This document shows, in pieces, positions 39,701-46,856 of a stretch of 64,000 nucleotides of DNA. Made by a program: the position numbers and the translations under genes. The notes below the pieces were generated by a model. The model ran no database searches and was not told the DNA's origin. It worked only from the letters and a program-made list of their open reading frames with translations. Every line of letters starts with the position of its first letter. Positions within the stretch are counted from its first letter, which is position 1. The stretch comes from Allolobophora icterica. Its lineage: Eukaryota > Annelida > Clitellata > Crassiclitellata > Lumbricidae. The DNA lies in contig OY744611.1 of the NCBI GenBank assembly GCA_963556255.1, positions 36,819,485-36,883,484 of the forward strand, given 5' to 3'.

Positions 39701-40100
39701 AGAACAATACAGAAGAGAAAGAGCACTACTGAAGCAAAAGAACATTACTTAAGTGAAAGAGCATTACATGTAAGCCTAGCTAAAACCAGTGCATGAATAC
39801 TGCAAGCACCAAATTCTAAATAACGAGACAGTATGCAGTCTGAGTACCAAGTTCGCTGTCCTGATCATCTGTAATGATGAAAACGATGTTTGGTTTCTCG
39901 CTGCGTCGAACCCTTGGGGGTCTCTGCTTGCTCGGTTTCGTGAACGCTGGTCGAACCCGGTCTCTGCTTGATGATGAGGAATGAGAATTGGTCAGATGTT
40001 CCTGTTGGTCAGACCAGGAGGATGTCTGGTGCGCCGAGACACCGAGGGAACACGTGGTAAGCATGACAACCAGAAGCCATGGCAACAGTAGTTGGTGCAT
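12743..40100 (-). CDS. Extracellular heparan sulfate 6-O-endosulfatase (SULF1/SULF2 family), 19 coding exons
   Basis: Removes 6-O-sulfate from internal glucosamine residues of heparan sulfate chains outside the cell, modulating growth-factor signalling such as Wnt, FGF, BMP and Hedgehog (family knowledge). Visible features: signal peptide at residues 1-23; sulfatase core beginning [16 protein letters not shown] (metal-binding D78, D79); formylglycine site CCPSR with Cys114; metal-site D343-H344 in TSDHGYH; a long hydrophilic domain from about 440 to 850; and the conserved C-terminal module [20 protein letters not shown]. All 19 junctions are GT-AG with compatible phase, and coding exons sum to 3021 bp, i.e. 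1006 residues plus stop, longer than vertebrate SULFs (about 870). Exons are listed separately. One gene covers both vertebrate paralogues, as expected for an invertebrate. The start is the first ATG after an acceptor at 40171. The last exon is the least certain. Confidence 0.93.
12859..14849 (-). other. SULF intron 18
   Basis: About 2 kb of AT-rich DNA. Contains a tRNA-derived SINE at 14463-14695. No other exon seen. Confidence 0.6.
14463..14695 (+). mobile_element. tRNA-derived SINE, family A
   Basis: Head contains a B-box GGTTCGAATCC at 14515-14525 and an A-box-like TGGTAAGTTCGG upstream. The body ends GAGAGGCGCTATAGAAATATCC and then an (AATA)n tail. It is closely matched by the reverse copy at 23577-23812, which establishes the repeat boundaries. 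Not a functional tRNA gene: no closing acceptor stem follows the B-box. Confidence 0.88.
14850..14970 (-). CDS. SULF coding exon 18
   Basis: Residues 929-969, starting [20 protein letters not shown] and including the conserved Cys pair GCKGSRKC. Acceptor TGTTTCAG and donor GAAG/GTAGAT; ends in phase 1. Confidence 0.92.
15283..15425 (-). CDS. SULF coding exon 17 (conserved C-terminal Cys module)
   Basis: Residues 881-928: [20 protein letters not shown], then [10 protein letters not shown] and [10 protein letters not shown]. This is the most conserved block of the SULF C-terminal region. Real acceptor is at 15426-15427 (ATTTCAG/AGGGACC on the minus strand); donor TATCAG/GTTGGC. The acceptor is duplicated six times in the adjacent array. 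Confidence 0.95.
15460..15615. repeat. 26-bp minisatellite duplicating the exon-17 splice acceptor
   Basis: Six head-to-tail 26-bp units (15460, 15486, 15512, 15538, 15564 and 15590), nearly identical. Each contains TTTCAGAGGGACC on the minus strand, preceded by a pyrimidine-rich stretch. The unit matches 15409-15434, the genuine intron 16/exon 17 junction, at 23 of 26 positions. The array therefore arose by tandem duplication of a 3' splice site. Confidence 0.95.
15906..16043 (-). CDS. SULF coding exon 16
   Basis: Residues 835-881. Contains [20 protein letters not shown], equivalent to the Cys-x5-Cys plus HW block of vertebrate SULFs. Acceptor GTTTTAG; donor ACTA/GTAAGT, phase 1. Confidence 0.93.
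16247..16408 (-). CDS. SULF coding exon 15
   Basis: Residues 781-835. Basic start ([13 protein letters not shown]) then [12 protein letters not shown]. Acceptor GTGGTTTTAG, donor AACAG/GTTAGC. Part of the hydrophilic domain, which binds heparan sulfate in known SULFs. Confidence 0.87.
16469..17065. mobile_element. TTAA-flanked MITE-like element in intron 14
   Basis: Inverted ends TTAACCCATTCCTGC (16469-16483) and GCAGGAATGGGGGTTAA (17049-17065). TTAA at both ends followed by CCC is the signature of piggyBac-type targets. About 590 bp, with no transposase frame. Only one copy is in the window, so the boundaries rest on the inverted ends alone. Confidence 0.65.
17566..17663 (-). CDS. SULF coding exon 14
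   Basis: Residues 748-781, [20 protein letters not shown] and onward: a basic, probably helical segment of the hydrophilic domain. Acceptor TTTTAG/GAG; donor AAGT/GTAAGA. The only open frame is the one that joins its neighbours in phase. Confidence 0.87.
18336..18679 (-). CDS. SULF coding exon 13 (acidic insertion)
   Basis: Residues 634-748. Starts [10 protein letters not shown], which aligns with the vertebrate segment leading into the EECSC motif, and ends [12 protein letters not shown]. Between them lies an insertion of about 95 residues whose second half (695-737) is strongly acidic. Acceptor TTACTAG; the donor is AGAGT/GTGAGT rather than the nearby GTGTGA, because only the former keeps exon 14 open. 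Confidence 0.88.
18680..20442 (-). other. SULF intron 12
   Basis: About 1.8 kb without supported exons. The lower part is AT-rich; 20055-20420 is an irregular ACAT/ATAC/CACA microsatellite. Confidence 0.65.
20443..20597 (-). CDS. SULF coding exon 12
   Basis: Residues 582-633, with [13 protein letters not shown] matching the vertebrate motif around CFILPNDSIHCER, including a glycosylation sequon NDT. Acceptor TTCCTCTAG, donor CTCAAG/GTACTG, phase 0 at the end. Confidence 0.92.
21032..21127 (-). CDS. SULF coding exon 11
   Basis: Residues 550-582, [20 protein letters not shown] and onward. Short acidic exon with little homology; accepted because it joins exon 10 (split CGT Arg) and exon 12 (split GGA Gly) in exact phase with good GT-AG sites. 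It corresponds in position to the acidic stretch of the vertebrate hydrophilic domain. Confidence 0.8.
   Translation of the reverse strand, partial: VEMMMRNRWMMNMKLIPQWILLCLMIGLQLV
23577..23812 (-). mobile_element. tRNA-derived SINE, family A (reverse copy)
   Basis: Mirror image of 14463-14695: (TTTA)n tail at 23577-23602, the GCGCCTCTCGAAG body and the complement of a degenerate B-box near 23756-23768. It lies in SULF intron 10. Two copies in one gene in opposite orientations could pair in the pre-mRNA. Confidence 0.88.
24187..24238. repeat. 13-bp tandem repeat, 4 copies
   Basis: TGTTGTCCTGATG repeated four times in SULF intron 10. Non-coding. Confidence 0.85.
24425..24592 (-). mobile_element. 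Partial family B SINE
   Basis: Degenerate reverse copy of the 3' half of family B (compare 43200-43330): TGAAATGTTAATGATTTCG followed by the complement of the GAGTACACTGACCATACACTG region. The tRNA-like head is missing or too diverged. Confidence 0.6.
24869..25055 (-). CDS. SULF coding exon 10
   Basis: Residues 488-550. [18 protein letters not shown] matches the vertebrate WQCIEDTSGKLRIHKC block; a CQC motif follows, then a Lys-rich segment. Acceptor TTTCTTAG, donor CCAGC/GTAAGA, phase 1. Confidence 0.93.
25318..25453 (-). CDS. SULF coding exon 9
   Basis: Residues 442-487, [20 protein letters not shown] and onward to the Cys-containing [14 protein letters not shown]. Predicted coiled helix at the start of the hydrophilic domain. 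Acceptor ATTGACAG, donor AACCAG/GTAAGA. Confidence 0.93.
26142..26195 (-). CDS. SULF coding exon 8 (54 bp)
   Basis: Residues 424-442, [19 protein letters not shown], nearly identical in pattern to vertebrate [16 protein letters not shown] small exon found from homology and splice sites (acceptor GACAACAG, donor GAGG/GTAAGC). Confidence 0.95.
26640..26735. repeat. CA/GACA simple repeats
   Basis: Short ACAC and GACAGA tracts followed by (CAT)n, leading into the dispersed repeat at 26736. Confidence 0.7.
26736..26895 (+). repeat. Dispersed repeat shared with 53926-54100
   Basis: Begins after (CAT)n with CCGTTCCTGACGCCAGCAAT and contains CTCGGTCATTTGTCAAGTCT. The copy at 53926 shares the order of motifs with many substitutions. 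Class unknown; probably an old SINE or LINE 3' end. Confidence 0.6.
27662..27732. mobile_element. 71-bp TTAA-ended inverted-repeat element, copy 1
   Basis: Ends TTAACACTTTAACGATGAG and the complement TTGTCATTAACGTGTTAA. The interior AGCGACTGGGAAATCAATGC is shared with the copies at 29641 and 34413. No coding potential. Confidence 0.85.
27935..28002. mobile_element. 71-bp TTAA-ended element, diverged copy 2
   Basis: Starts TTAACCCTTTAACTACGAG and ends CTCGTCATTAAAGGATTA. The ends match the family, but the interior has diverged (GTACTAAAATGCATGGAAAA). Only 200 bp from copy 1, in SULF intron 7. Confidence 0.75.
28130..28258 (-). CDS. SULF coding exon 7
   Basis: Residues 381-424: [20 protein letters not shown] followed by [11 protein letters not shown], a hallmark of the C-terminal part of the sulfatase fold. 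Acceptor TGTCACAG, donor AGAAG/GTGATG. Confidence 0.96.
29469..29531 (+). pseudogene. LINE reverse transcriptase C-terminal remnant
   Basis: Translates [20 protein letters not shown], the [13 protein letters not shown] motif found near the C-terminus of many jockey/CR1-like LINE proteins. Only about 20 codons remain, followed by a three-copy repeat of CCACCAGCTGTCAATCAATT. Confidence 0.7.
29641..29711. mobile_element. 71-bp TTAA-ended inverted-repeat element, copy 3
   Basis: TTAACACTTTGATGACGAG to CTCGTTGCTAAAGTGTTAA; same length and interior as copy 1. Confidence 0.88.
29785..29834. repeat. (CAA)n microsatellite
   Basis: About 16 uninterrupted CAA units in SULF intron 6. Confidence 0.97.
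30677..30852 (-). CDS. SULF coding exon 6 (metal-binding DH)
   Basis: Residues 323-381. Contains [20 protein letters not shown], with D343 and H344 corresponding to calcium ligands of the sulfatase active site, then [20 protein letters not shown]. Acceptor TTGTATCAG, donor ATCAG/GTCACT. Confidence 0.97.
31137..31290. repeat. (GA)n microsatellite
   Basis: GA repeat with a GGGGGGGTGG and GGGAGGAAGG interruption near 31167-31200. A (TA)n/TATACA tract follows at 31335-31480. Both lie in SULF intron 5. Confidence 0.96.
32205..32320. repeat. CT/CCCT/CTGT low-complexity tract
   Basis: Pyrimidine-rich tract (CTCT, CCCTCCCT, CTGTCTGT) in SULF intron 5, with more CT repeats at 32410-32465. On the transcribed minus strand it is purine-rich, so it does not serve as a polypyrimidine tract. 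Confidence 0.9.
32483..32633 (-). CDS. SULF coding exon 5
   Basis: Residues 272-322: [19 protein letters not shown] and then [15 protein letters not shown], both strongly conserved in the family. Acceptor CTTCTTAAG, donor GAAAAG/GTGAGG, phase 0. Confidence 0.97.
32896..33259. mobile_element. hAT-like MITE, family 3 (full length)
   Basis: 364 bp with 17-bp perfect terminal inverted repeats CATAGTTCGAGAATTCG and CGAATTCTCGAACTATG, and a perfect 8-bp target duplication TGAAGCAG (32888-32895 and 33260-33267). The interior repeats the motif ACGAATTT several times at both ends (subterminal repeats, as in hAT transposase binding sites). A truncated copy lies at 57541-57801. Located in SULF intron 4. 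Confidence 0.95.
33558..33652. repeat. (GACA)n microsatellite
   Basis: GACA units with GAGACA interruptions, in SULF intron 4. Confidence 0.95.
34152..34247 (-). CDS. SULF coding exon 4
   Basis: Residues 240-272: [20 protein letters not shown], including the conserved APHGPED motif of the substrate pocket. Acceptor GATTTTTAG, donor CACAG/GTACTG. Confidence 0.97.
34413..34483. mobile_element. 71-bp TTAA-ended inverted-repeat element, copy 4
   Basis: TTAACACTTTAACAATGAG to CTCGTCGTTAAAGTGTTAA; the interior GCATTGGTTTCCCAGTC is the reverse complement of copies 1 and 3, so this copy is inserted in the opposite orientation. Confidence 0.88.
34623..34858. repeat. 18-bp minisatellite with 5-unit higher-order repeat
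   Basis: Thirteen 18-bp units of the type CAGGCGTAACGCATCGAT. Units 1-5 and 6-10 are identical as blocks, giving a 90-bp higher-order period. Nearly all unit differences are CG to TG or CA changes. Lies in SULF intron 3; the open frames across it are artefacts of the 18-bp period. Confidence 0.95.
34965..35236. mobile_element. hAT-like MITE, family 2, copy 1
   Basis: 272 bp with ends CATGGGAATC and AGACGCCCATG and a perfect 8-bp target duplication GATGACTC (34957-34964 and 35237-35244). The interior is the reverse complement of the copy at 40414-40674 (shared AATCGTG, GTTCCC/TTTGC and CATTCATGAACACAGAACAAG regions). No coding frame. Confidence 0.94.
35256..35352 (-). pseudogene. LINE C-terminal remnant
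   Basis: Minus-strand translation [20 protein letters not shown] then LVSLKSKLE resembles the GP.LWNSLP...SL..FK..LK motif at the C-terminus of jockey/CR1-like LINEs. About 30 codons. It abuts the MITE target duplication, so the MITE inserted into or beside an older LINE fragment. Confidence 0.65.
35515..35740 (-). CDS. SULF coding exon 3
   Basis: Residues 165-240: [33 protein letters not shown], and a [11 protein letters not shown] segment. Several N-glycosylation sequons (NYS, NMT, NRS). Acceptor TTTTTCACAG, donor CAGAA/GTGAGT. Confidence 0.97.
35961..36507. repeat. 20-bp satellite-like array, 27 units
   Basis: Twenty-seven units of RCTGCAACATTTCACTAATC, essentially identical apart from the first base, which is A in 14 and G in 13. 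That base forms the only CpG of the unit (C of the previous unit plus G). No spacer sequences, so not CRISPR-like. Lies in SULF intron 2. Confidence 0.98.
36655..36769. repeat. (CACG)n and (CA)n microsatellite
   Basis: About seven GCAC units followed by roughly 27 CA dinucleotides, in SULF intron 2. Confidence 0.97.
37139..37378 (-). CDS. SULF coding exon 2 (formylglycine site)
   Basis: Residues 85-165. Contains [20 protein letters not shown]; Cys114 in the CxPSR motif is the residue converted to formylglycine and is intact. [17 protein letters not shown] follows. Acceptor CTTGTTAG, donor ACAG/GTATGT. Confidence 0.98.
38155..38705. repeat. 42-bp minisatellite, about 13 copies
   Basis: Unit contains CTAACTGTTGCCTAAAGGAA followed by GGCAGCATATGCACTCATCATT. 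Copies differ by a few substitutions and small indels. Lies in SULF intron 1. Confidence 0.93.
39185..39775. repeat. GTGAAAGAGCATTACTG-type minisatellite
   Basis: About 28 variants of an approximately 20-bp GTGAAAGAACATTACTGAA unit, with a two-unit higher-order period (one ending GTTCA, the other TATGGAA). Purine-rich on the plus strand. SULF intron 1. Confidence 0.9.
39848..40100 (-). CDS. SULF coding exon 1 (start, signal peptide)
   Basis: Residues 1-85. ATG at 40098-40100; hydrophobic signal sequence [19 protein letters not shown], then a Ser-rich and basic linker ending [10 protein letters not shown], a furin-like RVRR at 63-66, and the sulfatase start [14 protein letters not shown]. Donor CTTG/GTACTC splits a Gly codon. 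The exon extends upstream as 5' UTR to an acceptor at 40171. Confidence 0.93.
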
Positions 40101-40170
40101 GGCAGCTGTTGTTGCTTGAGATTATGACAATGGTGGGGGCTGTTAGTGTCTAACAGCGATGATGACGTTC
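40101..40170 (-). other. SULF 5' UTR part of coding exon 1
   Basis: Seventy bases between the acceptor GTTCGTTTCAG (minus strand, ending at 40171) and the ATG. The first exon(s) and promoter must lie upstream (higher coordinates); I could not place them. Confidence 0.7.
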
Positions 40171-40413
40171 CTGAAACGAACAGACAATGGAAATTAAAAG
40201 ACAATAGCATAGAAATTAAAAGACAACAGCATAGAAATTAAATGACAACAGCGTAAAAATTAACTGGCAACTGCCAACATAGAATTAAAGGCAATAGAAC
40301 AGAAATTAAATGACACCAGCATAGAAATTAACTGACAATAGCACAGAAATGAGCACACAATGCATAGAACCCAAATAATGTTAAGTTCTCGAGGTATAGA
40401 TGAGGCTGACAAC

Positions 40414-40674
40414 CATGGGTGTCCGAAGGGGGGAGAGGGCATTTGCCCCTCTGAATTTTGCAAATATTTAAAAAAAAATTAAATCTTTTGATAATTATGA
40501 CTTTTAAAACAGTCCCAACACGATTTTCAATGTAAAAAACATTTAATTATTTAGGAAAGTCCTTAATTAAATTATTTATTTTTTAAGTTGTCACATGTTC
40601 TGTATTCATTCTATGCAAAAACGTCACTTTGCTCCCCCTACAAACCCCTCAAAAAATTCCTGCGGACGCCCATG
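40414..40674. mobile_element. hAT-like MITE, family 2, copy 2
   Basis: 261 bp with terminal inverted repeats CATGGGTGTCCG and CGGACGCCCATG (11/12) and a perfect 8-bp target duplication CTGACAAC (40406-40413 and 40675-40682). Reverse orientation relative to 34965-35236. Its ends resemble family 1 (GGGCGTC core), suggesting related transposases. Confidence 0.96.
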
Positions 40675-40682
40675 CTGACAAC

Positions 40683-42520
40683 TGATGATGTGAAGAAGTT
40701 CTGACACACTGTTGTCAGTCTGACATTATCTTCTGACACTTGCTGTGTACAGACAAAAATTCCCTAGGATGAAATGAACAGTAATTTAATACGGTCACTT
40801 TCAGACCTGTTTCTCAAGAGTTTTAAGACCAGTATACATTTTAAAAACACCAACATAGAAAGCACAGCTAATGTTATCAATTCTTTGTTCGGATATCAGA
40901 TGAACCAATTCCTACATGGGTGGTTCAACTGCCCTTTATAGCAAGCCTACGAGCAACGCCCAGGAGAGGAAATTCCACTGCTGAAAGTCAATTAATGCAT
41001 CAAGCTAAAAATCCCAAGAGCAAAATCCTGCTTCTAGGCCAGCATCAGAACGTAACGAAACTATCACCGGTGTTCTAAGCTCCGGCTCCGTCACTACTCG
41101 TACTCTGGTAGTGTCGGTCCAAAGCCTGGAGGAAGGAGGAGGGCACGCATCCGCGCAACTCAACAGCCAACGTCCTAACCTCTGCTAGTCGCTTGATGAA
41201 TGTGAGCACTAGCAAAATATCAATTAGTCTACGTCACTGGCCGCCGACAAGTTCCACAACTATTTCTGCCTGAACAGAATATGATGAATTCCGACAGAAG
41301 CGAGCAAGTCCATAGATCAAGAGCTAAACAGCGTAGGCCAGTCTCGCAAGGAACAACTACAGCGCACTGTGTAAGTAGACCAGTAAACGTTTACGTCTAT
41401 AGGTCACGTAGGCTACTTTGCCTTCCAAGGCACCACACCACGTCAGTCAGCTCAGGAAGTTTTCTATCGGGTGTAAACTCGTTCCGTCCTAACAAACCGC
41501 AATAACGTGAGACCACAGAAGGTGCACAGAGCCAAGGCCTCCAGGCAAGGCAATCCAGAGAGAGAGAGAGAGACCCACGGATAAGATAAGATCAGCTCTT
41601 AAGTCAATCGGAAGGCGATGACGTGAATTGCCAGTCAGTCTAAAGGCGGTGATGGCTACAAAGTGTTGTCAACTTCATTTTCTCCTTCAGTCTTATTTAT
41701 CACTGCCGAGTGCGGAACTATGCTCTCGTTCAACGATGAATACGCAGCCAACACAGTCACCTCCTCATTCACAGTCCTTCACAGCTCACCTTAATTCAAG
41801 ACGTCTCACACATAATGTTGACCTTAACTTACTCAACAACTCCAAGAACAAAGCCTGAATAGTACAGGAATCTTCCATCCTCGTTTAAGCCGAGAAGACA
41901 AATCGGACAAACTACCTGTGGTAGTGCCAGTCCCAAGCCTGGATAAAGGAGGAGGTCATCTATGTTTTGACACAATGTCGTTAAACAGTAACTAACCGGA
42001 CTTAGTCACTGACTATGACAAACAAAGAATGACAAATAGCCATTGTCTTCTGAAATAAATCAAAAGCTGCCTCTGGAATTCCGTTGGCTAGTTCTTCCGG
42101 AACTTAATCAGCTCCTCCTCCTCCTCCTCCTTCTCCTTTCCATCTCCTCCATTTCTGTTCTCTGCTGATTTGCTCCAGGCCTAGTTTCCCATGATTTTCC
42201 GGTAGTCTACACTTGACTGCCTCCTAATAAAAGCTCCTGTTACTCCTCTTCCTCCTTCCCATCTTCCTCTTGCTTGTCCTCTTCCTTCTTCCCTTCTTCC
42301 TCCTCCTTCTGCTTCTCTTTCTCCTCCTCCTCCTCCTCCTCCTCCTTGAACGGGTGCAGTGGATATCTGATCAAGTCATCGTCTCATAGTACCAAACAGA
42401 TGAATCAGATGACAAGAGGTGACAGGGACAGAGGCTGATTCAGATGACAGATAGGCTCCACATTCATTCCGACATCCATTCATATCTACTCCAGCTACAT
42501 CAGCTGGTGTTATATAATAC
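40683..42520. other. Gene-poor DNA upstream of SULF coding region
   Basis: A short motif GGTAGTG(T/C)C(G/A)GTCC(A/C)AAGCCTGGA with GGAGGAGG recurs at about 41107 and 41920 (and inverted near 49150), a fragment of a dispersed repeat. CTC/TCC-rich tracts at 42105-42350. A 5' UTR exon of SULF may be here, but none can be shown. Confidence 0.5.
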
Positions 42521-42570
42521 CACCATTAAGACTCCACCATAGACTTACTCATCAAACGATGCCTCCCTCC

Positions 42571-42577
42571 CTCCCTC

Positions 42578-42625
<48 letters not shown>
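42571..42625. repeat. (CTGT)n microsatellite
   Basis: About 12 TGTC units after a CCCT-rich lead-in. Confidence 0.95.
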
Positions 42626-42628
<3 letters not shown>

Positions 42629-42769
42629 CTGCAAAACTGAAAACAACTCGGAAGATCTCGGCCAGACTCCTTATGCTGAAACCTAAAGAAAGTGTTTAAA
42701 GAAACAACCACAGAATCAACAACAAAGGGAATACGTCAAAGACCTTTGCTGTCATAAGACGTACCTGAA

Positions 42770-42920
42770 CTCTCTCTCTCTGTCTGTCTGTCTGTCTCTC
42801 TCTCCCTGTCTCTCTCTATCTCTCTCTCTCTGTGTCTGTCTCTCTCTCTGTGTCTCTGTGTCTCTCTCTGTGTCTCTCTCTGTGTCTCTCTCTGTCTCTG
42901 TCTCTGTGTCTCTGTGTCTC

Positions 42921-42961
<41 letters not shown>

Positions 42962-42962
42962 T
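42770..42962. repeat. (CT)n/(CTGT)n/(CTCTGTGT)n tract
   Basis: Compound pyrimidine-rich microsatellite. Confidence 0.95.
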
Positions 42963-43084
42963 ACATACATATCTTCTGGATATTGACCCCATTACGGCTC
43001 GGTTTTGGTGCGCCGTCGGTTGATGCCTTGCTCACCGGCGCAATAGAAGTTACTTATTACAATTACTGTTACTCGAACGAAGTG

Positions 43085-43114
43085 CCCAGTTGATGCACCT
43101 GTGCATCAACTGGG
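43085..43114. repeat. 30-bp near-perfect palindrome
   Basis: CCCAGTTGATGCAC, a 2-bp centre CT, then GTGCATCAACTGGG. Could form a 14-bp stem. No target duplication recognised. Confidence 0.9.
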
Positions 43115-43144
43115 AGACATGAAGACTGAAGACAAGACAAACTA

Positions 43145-43440
43145 CAGGAAGAAGTAGACAACGGAGTTTAATAGAAGAAGAACCGCAGTCCCTTAAGGAT
43201 ATGAAATGTTAACAACTTCATTTTTTTTGGCCTCGGAATATGAGGGCGATTGGCCAGTCCTCTCCCTCATTGTCTCACCTTCCCACCAACAGTGTATGGT
43301 CAGTGTACTCATTACAGCCGAGTTGACTAGGGGTGCAGATGGAGCAGAAATCTCGAACCAAATTTCTGCCCTGGCGGAGATTTGAACCCCAACCTCTCGA
43401 ATGACAGTCCAGCACACTAACCACTACACTATTGAGTTTA
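43145..43440 (-). mobile_element. tRNA-derived SINE, family B (reverse copy)
   Basis: Complement of head with B-box-like GGTTCAAATCTC near 43380-43391 and the A-box region TAGTGTAGTGGTTAGTGTGC, followed by the family body (GTACACTGACCATACACTG, GGGAGAGGACTGGCC) and the AAGAAGAAG end. Matches 46857, 54421 and 55808 copies. Confidence 0.85.
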
Positions 43441-43559
43441 ATAGACAGAAGAGAAACAGCAGAACTACTTTTATAGATTACAGACGTTGTATAACATTAA
43501 CATACCTCAGTTCAAAACTGAGGCATGTTAATCTTGGACAGCAGCACATAGCATGACAG

Positions 43560-44608
<1,049 letters not shown>

Positions 44609-44654
44609 GATAAATGACATGAACAACAACAATGACAACAACAACACCAATTAA

Positions 44655-45495
44655 ACAGCATGACTAACAAAGTGAACAGCATAAGACAATGGAAAGTGAG
44701 GAGAGGCAGGGTTACCGAAACCCCATGGAATTTCTAAACACAATACAACTGTGCCTTGAATAGAATATCTTCAGGCAAAGTAAAACAGATTCAACTTTTT
44801 TTGAGAGACAGACAGACAGTAAGAAAGACAGAGACAGACAGAGATAGAGACAGAGACAGAGAGAGAGAGACCAGGCGAGAGACACATTTGAAAGAGCTTT
44901 GTGAAGGCAAATGAATGGTTTTCTTCATAACTGCTTGGTTTACCCCCAAATCAACGCTCCTGACCACAGTCGCAGACAGGGACGACTTTACTTCCAGGGG
45001 AGGACACACAAGCAGATGCATCCACTAAGATGAAATAAAACTACATGTCAAAACCTCCAGCGGCCACCAGATACCACTGAAGATAATTCCTGAGGTCCAT
45101 ATATACATCACTTAATTGTCTGCCTGATTCCTCATAGCCACTCTCCTCCCATGTAAACTGACATCCTCAGACATTCCTACAAATTGACCACAGATTAGCA
45201 GACCACTCTCAGTCTGACCACAAACCGCATCAGCCAACATCTGAATCTGAGGGAACACAAGAGACTGATGCCTCCACCATCACAACAGTCAACCACCTGT
45301 CATGCAGTGAAATTGCATCTGATTTGTAATGGCAGTGCCCAGTTCAAGCTTCCTCAGAGATAGTAACTGTCTCAGGACGTTGAGCACATCAGCGCGTCAC
45401 CGCTAGCAGATCTGTTAACTATTAGGTCTGCTTATGAATGAAGAACTATCCATGGCTGAGCAAGGTGATCTCTGTCTCTGTCTCTCTCTCTTTCA

Positions 45496-45500
<5 letters not shown>
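44655..45500. other. Spacer without recognised gene
   Basis: GACAGA repeats at about 44802-44870; otherwise non-repetitive DNA without supportable coding frames. Confidence 0.5.
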
Positions 45501-45561
<61 letters not shown>

Positions 45562-45568
45562 CACACCT
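45496..45568. repeat. (CA)n-(CG)n-(CA)n microsatellite
   Basis: CA repeats flank a GCGCGCGCGCGC core. Alternating purine-pyrimidine runs of this kind are prone to Z-DNA. Confidence 0.97.
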
Positions 45569-45623
45569 TTATTAGGCCAAAGACAAGCAAAACAGACACA
45601 CAAATGAAAAAGTACAGTCAACC

Positions 45624-45654
45624 TGGGACTAAGATTGCTGCAATCTTAGTCCCA
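45624..45654. mobile_element. 31-bp minimal inverted-repeat element
   Basis: TGGGACTAAGATTGC, a single centre T, then GCAATCTTAGTCCCA: a perfect palindrome apart from its centre, flanked by an 8/9 target duplication (AGTCAACC at 45616-45623 and 45656-45663). Its ends resemble the terminal repeats of the 460-bp element at 59958-60417 (TGGGATTAAGATTACT), so it appears to be an element reduced to its two ends. Confidence 0.75.
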
Positions 45655-45663
45655 GAGTCAACC

Positions 45664-46535
45664 AGAGTCAACAGCAGTTCAGCCCACTGTACACCCATCA
45701 TCAAACTTACTATGCAGTAGGGTAATGAATGGCATCATGTTTATTCATAAACTACCAAAGCAAGGCAATCATCATTATGGTAATTATGTAACGAGTATGT
45801 CTACAATAGATTAAGAATAGCCACATTTGGAGGAAAGTACAAATGGCAATACAATTTACAAGGACTATGTTAACTTTTTAAGTTCCGATATGGGTCAGCT
45901 TCAGTCCTTCCCCAACCACTCCTTCTGACTTCTGGCTAATCTGCCAAGGTTCTCTCACATATGGATCATATGGCTTCCCATGTTTACTAGCTTCCAGCCA
46001 AGGAGCGATTAAAGTTCATGCTTCCCTCCTGTGGCTGGTCTCGTTCCTGGCACTGCCATGGCATATATCAGGGAGTTTTATTTTTGCAGCCATAACCCCT
46101 TAAGTCAACCGGGTTGGTGATCTTTGTGCACTGCTGTTCCGGGGGGGGGGGGGGTATTTAGGTGCCGCGTTGCCGTCAAAGACCTTTCTCCTGGAACAGT
46201 TATCCACTGCACATATGTCTTAAAAAGCACTTGTTTAGACCTGCTAGTCGTGCCGCAACACCTTCTCAGGTACTTAAAAATGTGCTATATTAAGTGTCTG
46301 GTTACAAACATAATTCTTGCTCTGGAAAATGTCAGTACGTCTCATCCTATTTCTATCTCCTACAGCTTCTTAGGTGCCCCAGTGTCTAGTCACTTATCCG
46401 GCTACTATAATTATTACCTTACATACCCAAAATGAACTCTCTCTGATACATACATACTTTTGACAACAAACAACTTTTGCGCTATATCAACATAATAGAA
46501 AATAATTTTCTTTTCGTAATCTAAAGCCGTATATC

Positions 46536-46568
<33 letters not shown>

Positions 46569-46856
46569 CTAAGGTGAAAGACTATTAGTATCCTTATGCA
46601 CGTAATTGCTTTTTAGTCTAAGCAAATGTCTGGCAGAATTTGTCGTCCAGCCTCTCAGTTGGAGACAGATGGCTTCATTTGTCTCGGACATCTGCTGACC
46701 AAACTCTATCTCGGCACTTCCGGCAGGCTTTGTTCTCTACCCATAAACAATGCATAAGAACGCAGTTATCTGATTCCACGAAGAACCAACTGGTTTCACG
46801 CATTTCAAGGAACTATCTACTGATACCACTGTCAATCTTGCACCGAACATGATCTG
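45664..46856. other. Spacer without recognised gene
   Basis: Contains a G14 run near 46140, an (ATT)n tract at 46541-46568 and a SINE-like GCTATATTAAG end at about 46284. No supported gene. Confidence 0.5.
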
